Origin: Canna indica | Taxonomy: Eukaryota > Streptophyta > Magnoliopsida > Zingiberales > Cannaceae | Reading direction: 5' to 3' | Assembly: GCA_034359265.1 (NCBI GenBank) | Contig: CP136895.1 | Span: 54,454,001-54,518,000, forward strand | Length of the DNA stretch: 64,000 nt | Shown: piece after piece, positions 42,856 to 52,832 of the stretch | How the letters are laid out: each line of letters opens with the position of its first letter | Numbering within the stretch: position 1 is the stretch's first letter | The notes under the pieces: model-generated | Database searches by the model: none | Told to the model about the DNA's origin: nothing | The model's input: only the letters and a program-made list of their open reading frames with translations | Position numbers and translations under genes: made by a program

Positions 42856-43462
42856 TTGTACTCATGAGGCAAACTTTTGTAGTAGCTTCATAGTCATTGC
42901 AAGAGGATGCTTCATTTGAATGGGATGATGATGAAGAATCTTTTGACCACTTCTTTGCCTTGTTCAATAATGAAGGGCAATTCTTCTTAATGTGACCCTT
43001 TTCTTTGCAAGCACGACAAATCATCTTTCGTTTTTGACTCTTAGAGTTGCTCCTTTGACTAGAAGCACTACGGGCATCAAAACGGAGATTAGTAGTAGGT
43101 GAGTGACCATTGTCATCACCACCTTCATCAAAAGTGCCAAATCTCTTCAATTTTGGCACATATAAAACATTTAAAGTGGCCCATAAATCAAAAGTCGTAG
43201 AACAATGCATGACTTTTTCAAGGATGCTATTTGGTATGACACAAAATATGCAATACATGGCTTCTCCATTAAATTGAAACATTTTCTTGTCAACCTCACT
43301 CCAATCATGCATGTCAACTTTAGGATAAGTGTATTCAAACTTCAACATGTTATAAACAACAAAACCTCTAGTCTTTATGTAGGTGTACATCCTAGACTTC
43401 CAAAGACTAAAGTTCGATTCATCGAACCTAGGAGGTGAAGATGCTACCAACTCTAGTGCCAT
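42839..43462 (-). pseudogene. A3 gag N-terminal half
   Basis: 207 aa. PPRFDESNFSLWKSRMYTYI is the gag opening, then VIPNSILEKVMHCSTTFDLW. The middle of the UBN2 domain is missing: it jumps from ATLNVLYV to PKLKRFGTFDEGGDDN. CRACKEKGHIKKNC is an intact first knuckle. The start ATG at 43460-43462 (ALELVASSPP) is plausible because it lies about 55 bp from the primer site. Confidence 0.82.
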
Positions 43463-43516
43463 TTTCCGGATCGAGAGATGATGTAGAGGAGATGGTGAGA
43501 TCTCAATATACGACCC

Positions 43517-43528
43517 GCTCTGATACCA
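43517..43528 (-). promoter_or_regulatory. Primer binding site of A3 (tRNA-iMet)
   Basis: Minus-strand TGGTATCAGAGC, two bases past the LTR end. Confidence 0.87.
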
Positions 43529-43530
43529 AT

Positions 43531-44942
43531 TGTTGGTGAAATGGCCACACTAGAGGGAGGTGAATAGTGTGTTTACTAATCTTTTCGTCTAATTCTGGTT
43601 TTAATCATTTCTTAAATTATTTAGGCAAAATTACAATTTATCGACTAGATGCGGAAGCAAAAATAAACCAATTAAACATAAACAAATATAACAATTCTAA
43701 CACAGAGATTTATAGTGGTTCGGTCCCAATGCCTACTCCACTACCTAAGCACCCCGCTTAGGATTTCCAAACTAAGTTTACTAGAATAAATTGTTTCCCT
43801 TACACAGAGGACTTTGACCCGAAGAGTCTCACTCTCAACCTAAGGCACTTCTACACCCGGAAGTCTCCGCCTTCTTACCGAGAGCAGTCTTCCACCTCAA
43901 CTCTAAAGGACAACTCAACTAATCCTAATAAACTATATTTACACAAGTGGCTTTACACCTTCTACACCAAGGTAGCCACTTACACACAAGACCTAACACT
44001 AGATCTTCTTTCAAACTCAAATACAATGAAGTGAAAACAAATTAAAAACAAGTCTATTACAAGAAAGGGAAGAAAAGAACTTATCACAATGTAAACACCT
44101 CTTCTTTTCGAGCCTAGCACCCTTGATGACCCCTTTGATGAAGAACACTTTGAAGGTGAGGGATCAAGAGCTAGGTTTGAAGAATTTTATCAATTGAGAG
44201 ATTTGGAGGAAGCTAGAGATCACTCTTTGAAGGTTATTAGCATCAAAAATTACCTGGGAAGAAGATTAAAGAAGTTAGGTGAGGGGTATTTATAACCCCT
44301 CAACGTAACGACGACTCAATGGGCATTTTTTCGCCCGTTGGACGCCGTTCGGTCGCTTGCCAGTCGATCGTCGATCGACCGATCGATCAACCGCTAGCAT
44401 TTTGCACTTCTACCACTCTATTCGATCGATCGGAGGGTCAACCAAATGAGTCGCGTTTCAGCTACTATGTTATCCGGTCGACCGATCGGTCGACCGAAGT
44501 AGGCACTGCCCATTTTTGGCCTCGGTCGGTCGACCAAAGTAGCCACTGCCAATTTAACCATCTTCGGTAGACCGAATTGGCTACTGCCAATTTTTAACAT
44601 CATTCGGTCGACCAAACCTAGGTTGAACTTGATTTTTTTCAGCCTTCTTCTTGCGCGCTTCGTTTTCGGTTTCCGACTTTCAACGTGTGTCAACTTGGAG
44701 AGGCTTCCATGTGTTCTTTAGACTCGACCAAGACATCTTTGGTGTACACGTCGATCTGTGGACGAACCCGAATGCGACGATCAATGTCCTTTCGATTTTT
44801 TGATTTCTTCAATATTTCTGATCGAGGAAATCAAAAGCTAATCGATATGGAACCTGAAAATATTTCTCAATGAAACATTAGTTTCATGTTTATTATCATC
44901 AAAACCGAGATTAGGACCAAGGTAGAAAACCTTAGGCCAACA
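43531..44942 (-). repeat. A3 5' LTR
   Basis: 1412 bp, TGTTGGTGAA...GGCCAACA. Shares the GGTTCGG...GCCTACTCCACTACCTAAGC and CACCCGGAAGTCTCCGCC blocks with A and LTR-P. TATA at 44288-44295 (minus). Confidence 0.82.
44345..44620 (-). promoter_or_regulatory. GGTCGACC array, A3 LTR
   Basis: A pair at 44476/44488 is exactly 12 bp apart, with a cluster of GATCGACC variants near 44364-44395 and single motifs near 44528 and 44607. Upstream of TATA in transcription order. Confidence 0.58.
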
Positions 44943-45731
44943 CTCATCTCCTTTGACTCAACCAACCTCATCTAAATGAGGTCGGGTCTAATCATAATTT
45001 GTGGTCGGGTCCATCTCATGAAAAACCGACCCCATGTTTGGTTGAGTCGCATCACATGCCGATTCCTACTAATTGGGATTTCGAAGACATTTCCTCAGGT
45101 TCTTGTGGTTCATTCAATAGGGAAACTCTTTCCCATCTTTTGTCCATATACAAGTATAGTGATCGTGTCGTAGCATGCACGTGCTAGCAGACATCGATAG
45201 CCACATCCGAGATTTATCTCATAAAACTCGTTACGAAGATAGCTTGTTTGTGTGTGACCCATTGGTGAGTCGTGGACAAGCGAGTGTTCTTAATTTGATA
45301 GAATGCATTCTACATGAATTTCCAAAACCCTCTATAAAACTCATTTATTGCGATCGTATAATCATCTCAAGACCTTAACTCACTAGTCAAGATTGATGTC
45401 TAGCAATGTATCATGACTACCTGAATAGTGTGAGGTTCAATCACTAGGGATCGAACGCCCTTTGGTGATTAAATTTTGTGCAATAAAATTCTTCGATTAC
45501 ACAACATATCGAATGCGGCTAGGGTATGGAAGATGTGTCAAACCCTACACTTGTACATTAGTGATGCCTCATAGGTAATTGTGCAATCAGCTACTCTCTA
45601 CAATAGAGCATGTACCAAGTGAACTAGTCTAATCGGAGTCATTAATCCCCTACCGGGTAATCCCACAACTAGAAACATTTTGAACTAGAGCCTCTCAATT
45701 CTAGGTCTCACTGACATGATCTCATCATGGC
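44943..45731 (-). repeat. Diverged LTR fragment of B type
   Basis: Shares with B LTRs GTAGCATG...TGCTAGCAGACAT (45172), TGATGTCTAGCAATGTATCATGACTACC, AGTGTGAGGTTCAATC, GGGATCGAACGCC and TCTCACTGACATGATCTCATCATGGCA. The similarity is clear from about 45050. The left border next to A3 is inferred, and the right side ends where CACTA sequence starts. Confidence 0.68.
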
Positions 45732-45954
45732 ACTGTTGGGGTGCAGAGAGAAAACACTACAGAAAAGGGCGAAAAAACATATTTCAAAAATCCATAAGAG
45801 CACCCCGAAAAACAGCGATTTGTTTAGCAATGATACAGAATTCAGAAGGATACAAAGGTGCAAAAATTTCACCTCAACTGGAAGGAAGAAAGGTCTATCC
45901 TGAACTACAAGACCGATGCTCGTGGCTGGTGAATGAGATGGAACCACTGATATA

Positions 45955-47082
45955 TCGGGCGAGGGATCCCTCGATCGGTGTCATCCAATTCTGGTGCGTC
46001 ATTTAGGAGGCACCCTGCCACCCCTCCTACGATCACATGTCGTATAGCTGATCCCATATATCGACCGGTATCTAGGTCGACCGATGTCCCCTGAGCGCAT
46101 CCAAAGGCATATATCTGTTATCGCCTATACTCGCCCTCCTAATGTCGTGCCTGATGGAGGATATCCTTGAAATGCTTCTTACAATAAGCTTCCCAAACAT
46201 CTTCCACCTAGACCTAAATGGAGGGATCCCAAGTATAGTGAGCCTACAAAAAGAAAACAATTAATGTAATACAATCATTTTAAACATTAATATAATTAAC
46301 TAAAAAATTAATAAACAATGTACCTCAAACTCAAACCATAACAAATCTCGAGAATGCTACGGCATGTGGGTCCATGAACGCCAAGGCACCTGAAAGAACC
46401 TCTTGATAATAGCAGTGGTGGTGTGAGCGACATCGTCCTGCTCGATTCTACAACTCAAGTATAACAACATAAGTAACAATTAATTAATTAACAATTATAA
46501 TAAATAAACCTTGGTACTTACTTTAGACTGTGCAGCGATATTCGTTGACGTTGGTCAATCGATGAAGGTACTTGAGCCCCCTGATTAGGCCCACGAGGCC
46601 GATGATAGCCTCGAGCCTCCGAGGCCGAGGCTCTGGCTAGTGGTGGTGGTGGTGGCACTGCAACGGACATCGAAGGTGCCTCTGCTATAGCTGCTACTGC
46701 TGGTGGTGGTGGTGCTATAGCCTCTGCGATGGCAGTAGTGATGGTGGGGTGCGCAGCCATCGTGGGCGGCGACAACGACGGAGCTAGTCTTGCTTGACGA
46801 GCCCTAGGATGATAGCCTGTGGCTCGCGGCGTCTACAAATATAATGTCTATTAGTGATGTCAACCAATATATAATATAAATAACTAATTGAAAAAAAAGG
46901 AAAAATGTTACATATGAATCATCAATATCAATTGATTGAGTCATTTTCTTCTTCACTTGTCTCGTAATCTTTACAACTATTATCATTTTTCTCATTCTCT
47001 GTGAAATTTCCTCAACATCAACAGTTTCTTCAGGCAGACCTTGTGCAATGACTAAATTTTGATCTTCTAGTGTTTGATCCAT
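45955..47082 (-). pseudogene. CACTA Transposase_24-like accessory gene
   Basis: Pieces in minus order: DQTLEDQNLVIAQGLPEETV (47082 down), a Pro/Ala-rich stretch (46775-46518; APPPPAVAAIAEAP), AIIKRFFQVPWRSWTHMP (about 46420), and HFKDILHQARHDIRRAS with IPVDIWDQLYDM (46170-46020). The last two match the plus-strand remnant at 1-400 (LQQARQIMMRG, WIPGPVWDQL). Stops between the pieces. Confidence 0.68.
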
Positions 47083-47149
47083 AACTTTGACTGTATGAGG
47101 ATCATCCTCCTAATAAAAATCACCTAATACAAATCTTGTATTATCATTA

Positions 47150-47640
47150 TCCTCTACCATTTGATCAATCCTCAATCGTGCCTCAGTCTTACAGACTGCT
47201 CACCATTGCGATCTATCTCTTCGTTTGCTTGGATATTTTGTACAATATACTTGTTGTGCTTGTGATGCCAAAATAAATGACTCGTTCGACACTAACTTCA
47301 ATTTGAAATTAACGTCAACAAGCTTATACTTTGGACAAATTTGACCCCCTCGTGATGATGTGTCAAACCAATAACATTTGAATATCACTATTTTTTGCAC
47401 CCAAAATATTGAAGCTCAAGTACTTCCTCAAGGTCTTTCACACAAACACCGACATTCATTGTTTTCTTTGTGGTTGAGTACCCCCTTGTGTGAAATTTAT
47501 ATTCATTTACAAAGTATCTGTTATAGCATAAGACTAGTCGTGATGGTCCACTGGCTATTTCGAATAATTTGTTGTCTATTTCTTGAATATGTTCATTCGA
47601 ACAAGTTCTAAACTAATTCAGAAATTCTACGTTACGCTTA
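47150..47640 (-). pseudogene. CACTA DUF4216 domain
   Basis: IDNKLFEIASGPSRLVLCYN, VNEYKFHTRGYSTTKKTMN and GVCVKDLEEVLELQYFG, then frame 47400-47200: KIVIFKCYWFDTSSRGGQIC, YKLVDVNFKLKLVSNESF, ILASQAQQVYCTKYPS. This is the DUF4216 block found after DUF4218 in plant CACTA transposases. Confidence 0.77.
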
Positions 47641-47930
47641 TCTTCTAATTCTTCCTCAAAAATATTTGGTGTTTGTGGATGAATCTCCAGAAGGTGATTC
47701 AACCTTGTGTACACATTGGACTCAAAATAGAAAGAACAAAAGGTTGATATCTCCTCAATTATATAAGCTTCACTTATTGAACCTTAGCACAAATATCTCT
47801 GAAGAACAAGCTAAGCTCAATTAACGAACCCTAAATTTTGTCTGGTAAAATATCGTGGAATGCAATAGGGAGCAGACTCTTTGTGAACACATGACAGCCA
47901 TGACTTTTCATTCATGATATTTTACCTTTT
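47641..47930 (-). pseudogene. CACTA DUF4218 domain
   Basis: EKSHDCHVFTKSLLPIAFHD (about 47910-47850), GSISEAYIIEEISTFCSFYF and ESNVYTRLNHLLEIHPQTPN (about 47790-47690). The wording fits DUF4218. Several stops. Confidence 0.75.
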
Positions 47931-48640
47931 CATCTACATTGATGCATTGAGCTAAATTAGATGCATAAACATCAGCTAATTTGAGATCTTTCTATCCATT
48001 GACAAACATCTTTCTGTTGTTGCTCATTGGGAACATAGGAGATTTTCGGTTTCACTTGCATGTCGTTCACGTCCAATAGGACAAATATGGACATTTGCAA
48101 TATAATTTTAAGTCCATTCTTGCATTCATGTTATATTTTGTATTTCATGCAACATCCATCAATATATTAAAAATATTCTCAAACACATTCTTTTCAGTGT
48201 ACATCACATCCAAATTATGCTGAATTAGTTTTTAAGCTCCAGTAAGGCAATTCCCATTATATACTTTTTTGACTCAATTGTGTCTTTCTCCAAAACCACT
48301 AATTTTGTCAACCCCTCCGAATGTGTTGTCCAGTAACAAAGAAACTTGAGCTAACATCTGATTACCAGATAGACGCGGAGGTGGACCGTCTTTTTCCACT
48401 CTGCCCCTGATGAATTTATCTCTATTTCTCTAGTATGGATGATTAAGTGGCAAAAATTGATGGTGACAATCAAAGTATAAAATCATTCGTCCATTCAGAA
48501 GACTAAAAGCTTTTGTTCGTTCCTTACAATAAGGACAACCAAACCTCTCGTGTGTGCTTCGACCAGACAACATTAATGGCCTATCCCTCATGATAAGGGA
48601 GGACGTGCTTGTTTGGCTGGGTGGAGCCCCCAAGCAGAAC
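47931..48640 (-). pseudogene. CACTA transposase (Transposase_21)
   Basis: SSLIMRDRPLMLSGRSTHER, FGCPYCKERTKAFSLLNGRM, ILYFDCHHQFLPLNHPY, KFIRGRVEKDGPPPRLSG, LIQHNLDVMYTEKNVFENIF and NILMDVA, ending KDLKLADVYASNLAQCINVD. These are catalytic-region blocks of the plant CACTA transposase. The frame is open only for 48430-48633. The beginning of the domain is missing. Confidence 0.8.
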
Positions 48641-48945
48641 CATTTGATCTAGCTCGAGTCAAGTCTAGGGGTGTGGCCGAGTGAATCCCCCAGACGGAGT
48701 TGTTTGGTTCTCTGAGGAATTCTACGAAACATTCTTCCAAGCTGCACTAGGTGGCCAGGGAGGTCAAGCTAGATATTTTTAAAATGTTCGACCATAGAGT
48801 TTAACCAAGTGGCTGTTGAAGCCATGTTTGAATTGGAGTAAATGACCACGGAGGCCACGTTGAAGTGTTCGACCATAGGACCAGTCTGGAAAAAGTGGTC
48901 GCGATGGCGGAACTAGAGCAGTTGAAGGAAATGGCCGGGGAGGCC
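48641..48945. other. Unassigned stretch left of F3
   Basis: Contains two similar G/C-rich phrases (GGGTGGAGCCCCCAAGCAGA and GAGTGAATCCCCCAGACGGA) and GTTCGACCATAGA twice (about 48787 and 48857). No gene recognised. It may continue past F3 at 51423. Confidence 0.4.
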
Positions 48946-49516
48946 TGTCATGCCCCAACTCAGGGTCACATGACTGGCCAGGGTATACGTGCCTATACCC
49001 TGAAGCCTAACCCATGCACATGCTAAAAGATATTATGTAGCGAAAAGAGAACAACAAGTTTTATTTTAAAGGAAAAGCGAACCAATACCAAGTTTAGTTT
49101 AATAGCTCCGAAGTAAAGAAAAAATGCGAAAATACGATTAGGTTCAATAGTTCAAAAGTTCAGTCAAATAAAACCTGAAATAAATAACATAAATGCCCTC
49201 AGGGCTACAACTCCAAATTAAGCTAATACAAGTGCAAGACAACTACCAAAAAGACTCGACTACGACCCTAACTAGGACTGCTATGAGATCCAGCGTCTGC
49301 CCTCCAGTGACGCCAAGTGCATCCAACCCACCTCATAGGTCAGTCTCTGCAAAATAGAAATCACACGACAATGAGTGAGTTCAAAGAACTCAGCAAGCGG
49401 TTTTACCCACCCTCACAAATAAACACCGAGATAACATAAATAAGTTCTATCTCTAAAAAGGCAATGTCACAAAGGTGTGATTAGCTACCGGCCATCCATG
49501 ACCACGACATCTAACT

Positions 49517-49785
49517 CTTCAAAGAGGTGCATCAGGCCCAAGCCCTACCATGCCCGAAGGCAACATCGCCAACAAAATGTGCATCGGGTCGAAACCCTAC
49601 CATGCCTAGAGGCAACATCACCATCAAAGAGGTGCATCAGGTCGAAGCCCTACCATGCCTAGAGGCAACATCACCATCAAGAGATGCATAGGGTCTAAGC
49701 CCTACCATGCCTAGAGGCAACATCACCATCAAAGAGGTGCAACGGGTCAAAGCCCTACCATGCTGAAGGCAATCGCACATACTAG
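49517..49785 (-). repeat. 52-53 bp tandem repeat in F3, five units
   Basis: CCCTACCATGC begins at 49543, 49595, 49648, 49700 and 49753. It is the reverse complement of the F2 unit (GCATGGTGGG in that copy; GCATGGTAGGG here). Confidence 0.85.
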
Positions 49786-51185
49786 GATAATCGGGAAAGG
49801 CCCTGCGAACTTATCATGCAGGTTGGAAATTTAGCATCCAACCACCCGGGCGTAGCCCGTAACCCGGCTCCTAATTGAGCCGCTCTGTCATCCCAAGGAT
49901 ATGGCGCATCAAGACCTAAGTCAAGATTCTCCTACGGTGTCCTAGGGGTGTCCTCATTATGAGGCGTCTCAACACTCAAAACCCGACCCCTATCCCTTAG
50001 GCATGTAATGTCATGAACCCGTGTGGTTTTATTTATTGAATACCTTATGAGTTGGTTCATAATAGATTATGCTCACCCTTAACCCAATTTTAATTATATA
50101 ATTAAAATTTAGATAATCTCAATTAGGGATTTGTTTTAGGTTACTGTTCTGCCCAGAAGTGCTATGTCTGACCCGAATCTAGTCTCCAAAGTGTGTCCTA
50201 TGTTTCCAAACTTTATTTTTTGGTCGAAACGATAGGTTACACGACTATATTCACACATACACACACATCATAGCAAATAAATTAAAATAAGCACAGATTC
50301 ATCATCTCAGCATACAATTCCAGCAATCATGCAATTTCAGCATACTTATAGAATTAAATCCGAAAATTAACAAAAATTTATCCCTAAATTACCATTAGGA
50401 TAGAATACTAATCTCATGAGTTAATTCACAAAAATCATGCTTTTCATCAAGTTCCACAAGAAACAACACACTTAAACCAAGAATCAAGCATTAAGATCAA
50501 GAACCCCCTTCTCAAGAACCCTTAATTAGTCATTATTAAGATCTTAATTCTACCACATGATTTCTTACCCAAAATTACAGATTTAATCCTAAGCATGCAA
50601 TCCACAAATCAATAAACCAAATTGGGAGAACAAATTATGATTTGCACATCAAGAAAACATGGCAAGAACTCGAAGAAAATCCAAGGACAAGGCATAAATA
50701 CCGAGCCGTCAAGAACGGCTTCAAAAACATTCGATTAAAATTCCGAAGAGAGAGGGTAAACCAGTCACCTAATTAAGGAAGAGATTTGAGACGAGGATCC
50801 AATCGACGGCCTCCGATTTTGGCTTCGAAATCCGGCGGCTCAACCCCAAAGAAGAGAAAACAAGGTGGTGGCTCACTCCAAGCCGCCGGCTTGGAGAGAG
50901 GAAGAGAGGGGAAGAAGAGGGTGGCTTGGCTGGCACCTCTTGGCTCGGCTCCAACGGAAAGAAGAGAGGAAGAGGGGAGCAAGCAGGCGGCTCGGCTCCA
51001 AAGGGAAGGAAGGAAGAGAGGAAGAGGAAGAGGAAGTAGCGGCTCGGCTCGGCTCGGCTTTGGGTGGTGGCGGTTCCAAGGAGAAAAGGGAAAGGGGCTG
51101 GCGGCTTGGCTTGGCTTGGCGGCTTGCTCCCTTTCTCAACTTTTTAGGTAGCTCCAAAATAGGAGCCACAAGCCATGAGGGAGGG

Positions 51186-51192
51186 TTTTATA
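51186..51192 (-). promoter_or_regulatory. TATA box, F3
   Basis: Minus-strand TATAAAA in GAGTATAAAACCCTCC, matching F1. Confidence 0.65.
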
Positions 51193-51422
51193 CTCCCTCC
51201 TCAACCCTAATCCCTTAAACCCTTAATCCACAACCTGCATCCACCTTAACCCAAAACCAAAACCCGCTAACCCGATAGACTTAATTAATTTAATATTAAT
51301 ACAAGATAAATCATAAGAAACCAATTAAATACACACACATGAACATAATTAATAATTATGCACACACAACATCAAATTAAATAATTTCAACTACCCAAGC
51401 CTAAAATTCATAAATTCATGCA

Positions 51423-51990
51423 GGTGGTTGCTAAAGCCAGTTGGAGTGAGTGGAGGGTGACAGAGGCAGAACTGAAAGGACTGGCCATGCAAGTCGGAGT
51501 AGTTTCATATATTGTCCTGATGTGAATCGAGTCGGCATATTTTTGTCGTGTTGTTCTTATGCCTCTTTGGCTTTTGTGCCTCGTATGGTAGCTTTTTTCC
51601 ACAACACTTTCTCTTTTTTCGTGGTGCTTTCCAATTGGTTCCTCACTCCCTCGGAAAAGGGTGTTTTCACACGTTCTCCCTTATTCCCTAGGAAGCCGCC
51701 GTCTTCGTTTGAATGGTCCAGATTTGTCTGTAGCGAGATTGTTGACGGTTCGATGCTTATCAAGCCGCCTATAAAGCCTTTTTCCTTTTTTGCCTTCGAA
51801 GTGTAGCTTCATCCTTGACTCAATGCTATTAGGGATTTTCTTCGGTAGTAGATTCAAATTTTTCTCGATCGTCGCCATCTCCATTTCTTCTTTAGGTGAG
51901 TTCTCTGTTGTTCTCGTAGGTCCTGTCTTAGGTCTGTAGATTTAAACTGACTACTCCCCGTTCTAGGGTTTTCGCGATGGCAAGAAAAAG
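51423..51990 (+). other. Promoter-like region and start codon cut by family H
   Basis: Plus strand: TATAAAG (51770-51776), a CT-rich leader, a donor-like TTAGGTGAGTTC (51895), then CGCGATGGCAAGAAAAAG with ATG at 51977 in a good plant start context. Family H begins right after at 51991. It could be the 5' end of another transposon's gag or of a gene. Nothing more of the coding part is visible here. Confidence 0.35.
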
Positions 51991-52832
51991 TGTTACACCC
52001 CGAAAATTTGAATAATTGTTTTCCTAGAATTTTGGGGAATTTTCAGAATTTTATTATGATTCAGGAGTATTTTGGTAAATTTATGCAATTGAAGGGGTTT
52101 TATGTAAAATATCCAAACCGGATTAAAAACCTAGATTTATTAGGTCTTTGATTGGGGAGGTGGCAGTCGTCGTGAGAAGGGGGATGGTAGTCATCGTGAG
52201 AGGAGGTCGACTATCGGAGGGGTGATCGGCCGGTGATCGGAGCGATTTGAGATAGGATTCTTTCCCCGATTTCTTGTTCTTCGTTTAGGGTTGTTGAATC
52301 TGTTGGGATAAGATCGCGATCGAGTATTCCTGTCGTGATTTTGAATCAAATTCGTACTGTGATTTATTTTAGAGTTTTTGTATATTTCTAGGATGAGATT
52401 CCGCGGAGATGTTTTGTCGATGTCTAGATCTGAAATTATCTTATGATTTTCTGAGATTTATCGTGTTCATGCCATTGTAATTTTGGATTTGAAATTTTGT
52501 CGTCGGATCTCATCTTTTTTTATTTCTTATTGTCGTCGTTCGTCGAGATGTCAGCCCCTGTCGTCGTGCGCGAGGTGGTTGCCAAAAATGAACTCGCTGT
52601 CGTCCGTGATGTCGCCACACGCGACGCCACCAAGTGCGATGTCACCATGCGCAATGCCACCCCGGCGAAATCACACGAGGGCACAACATAGCGCAGGGGG
52701 CGCGATCGCCTCCGATCTGGACTTCCTCCTTACTCTCGTCGTCGCATGTTCGCAGGGCGACGGTCATGCTGATGATGCCGGCATCAGCGTCGGTGTTAGG
52801 CTTCTCCGGCGACCCGATCAGCCGAGGTGGTC

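Larger units (their letters stand above)
41373..44942 (-). mobile_element. A3: gag-only copia derivative (TR-GAG-like), truncated
   Basis: The 5' LTR (44942-43531), primer site and gag (43462-42103) are present on the minus strand. Downstream, 42102-41373 is non-coding and no protease or pol follows. No 3' LTR is seen: the left edge abuts the LINE. LTR layout, TATA and GGTCGACC motifs link it to A and C. It may be an element that kept only gag, or it may simply be truncated. Confidence 0.72.
45755..48640 (-). mobile_element. CACTA transposon, decayed coding region
   Basis: On the minus strand, Transposase_21, DUF4218, DUF4216 and Transposase_24-like remnants follow each other in the order usual for plant CACTA elements. 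CACTACAGAAAAGGG at 45755 is a credible terminus. The start of the transposase is missing beyond 48640. Stops and frame breaks throughout. Confidence 0.75.
48946..51422 (-). mobile_element. F3: LTR-like unit of family F, inverted
   Basis: About 2.48 kb, TGTCATGCCCC...TTCATGCA. It carries the F blocks in reverse: the end phrase CAGGGTATACGTGCC, GACTACGACCCTAACTAGGACTG, the minisatellite, CACCCGGGCGTAGCCC, GGTTCATAA, the CT-rich leader and a minus-strand TATAAAA (51186-51192). TG...CA ends suggest a solo LTR, but the flanks (AGGCC and GGTGG) do not give a clean duplication. The frames within are repeat-derived. Confidence 0.67.

Noticed and set aside
38823..49662. Repetitive peptides across the 53-bp minisatellites that could look like repeat proteins
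   Set aside because: They follow the DNA repeat, shift frame between units, and differ between F2 and F3.
48946..51422. F3 as a proven solo LTR
   Set aside because: TG...CA ends are present, but flanking 5-mers (AGGCC and GGTGG) do not match, so the claim is kept as LTR-like only.
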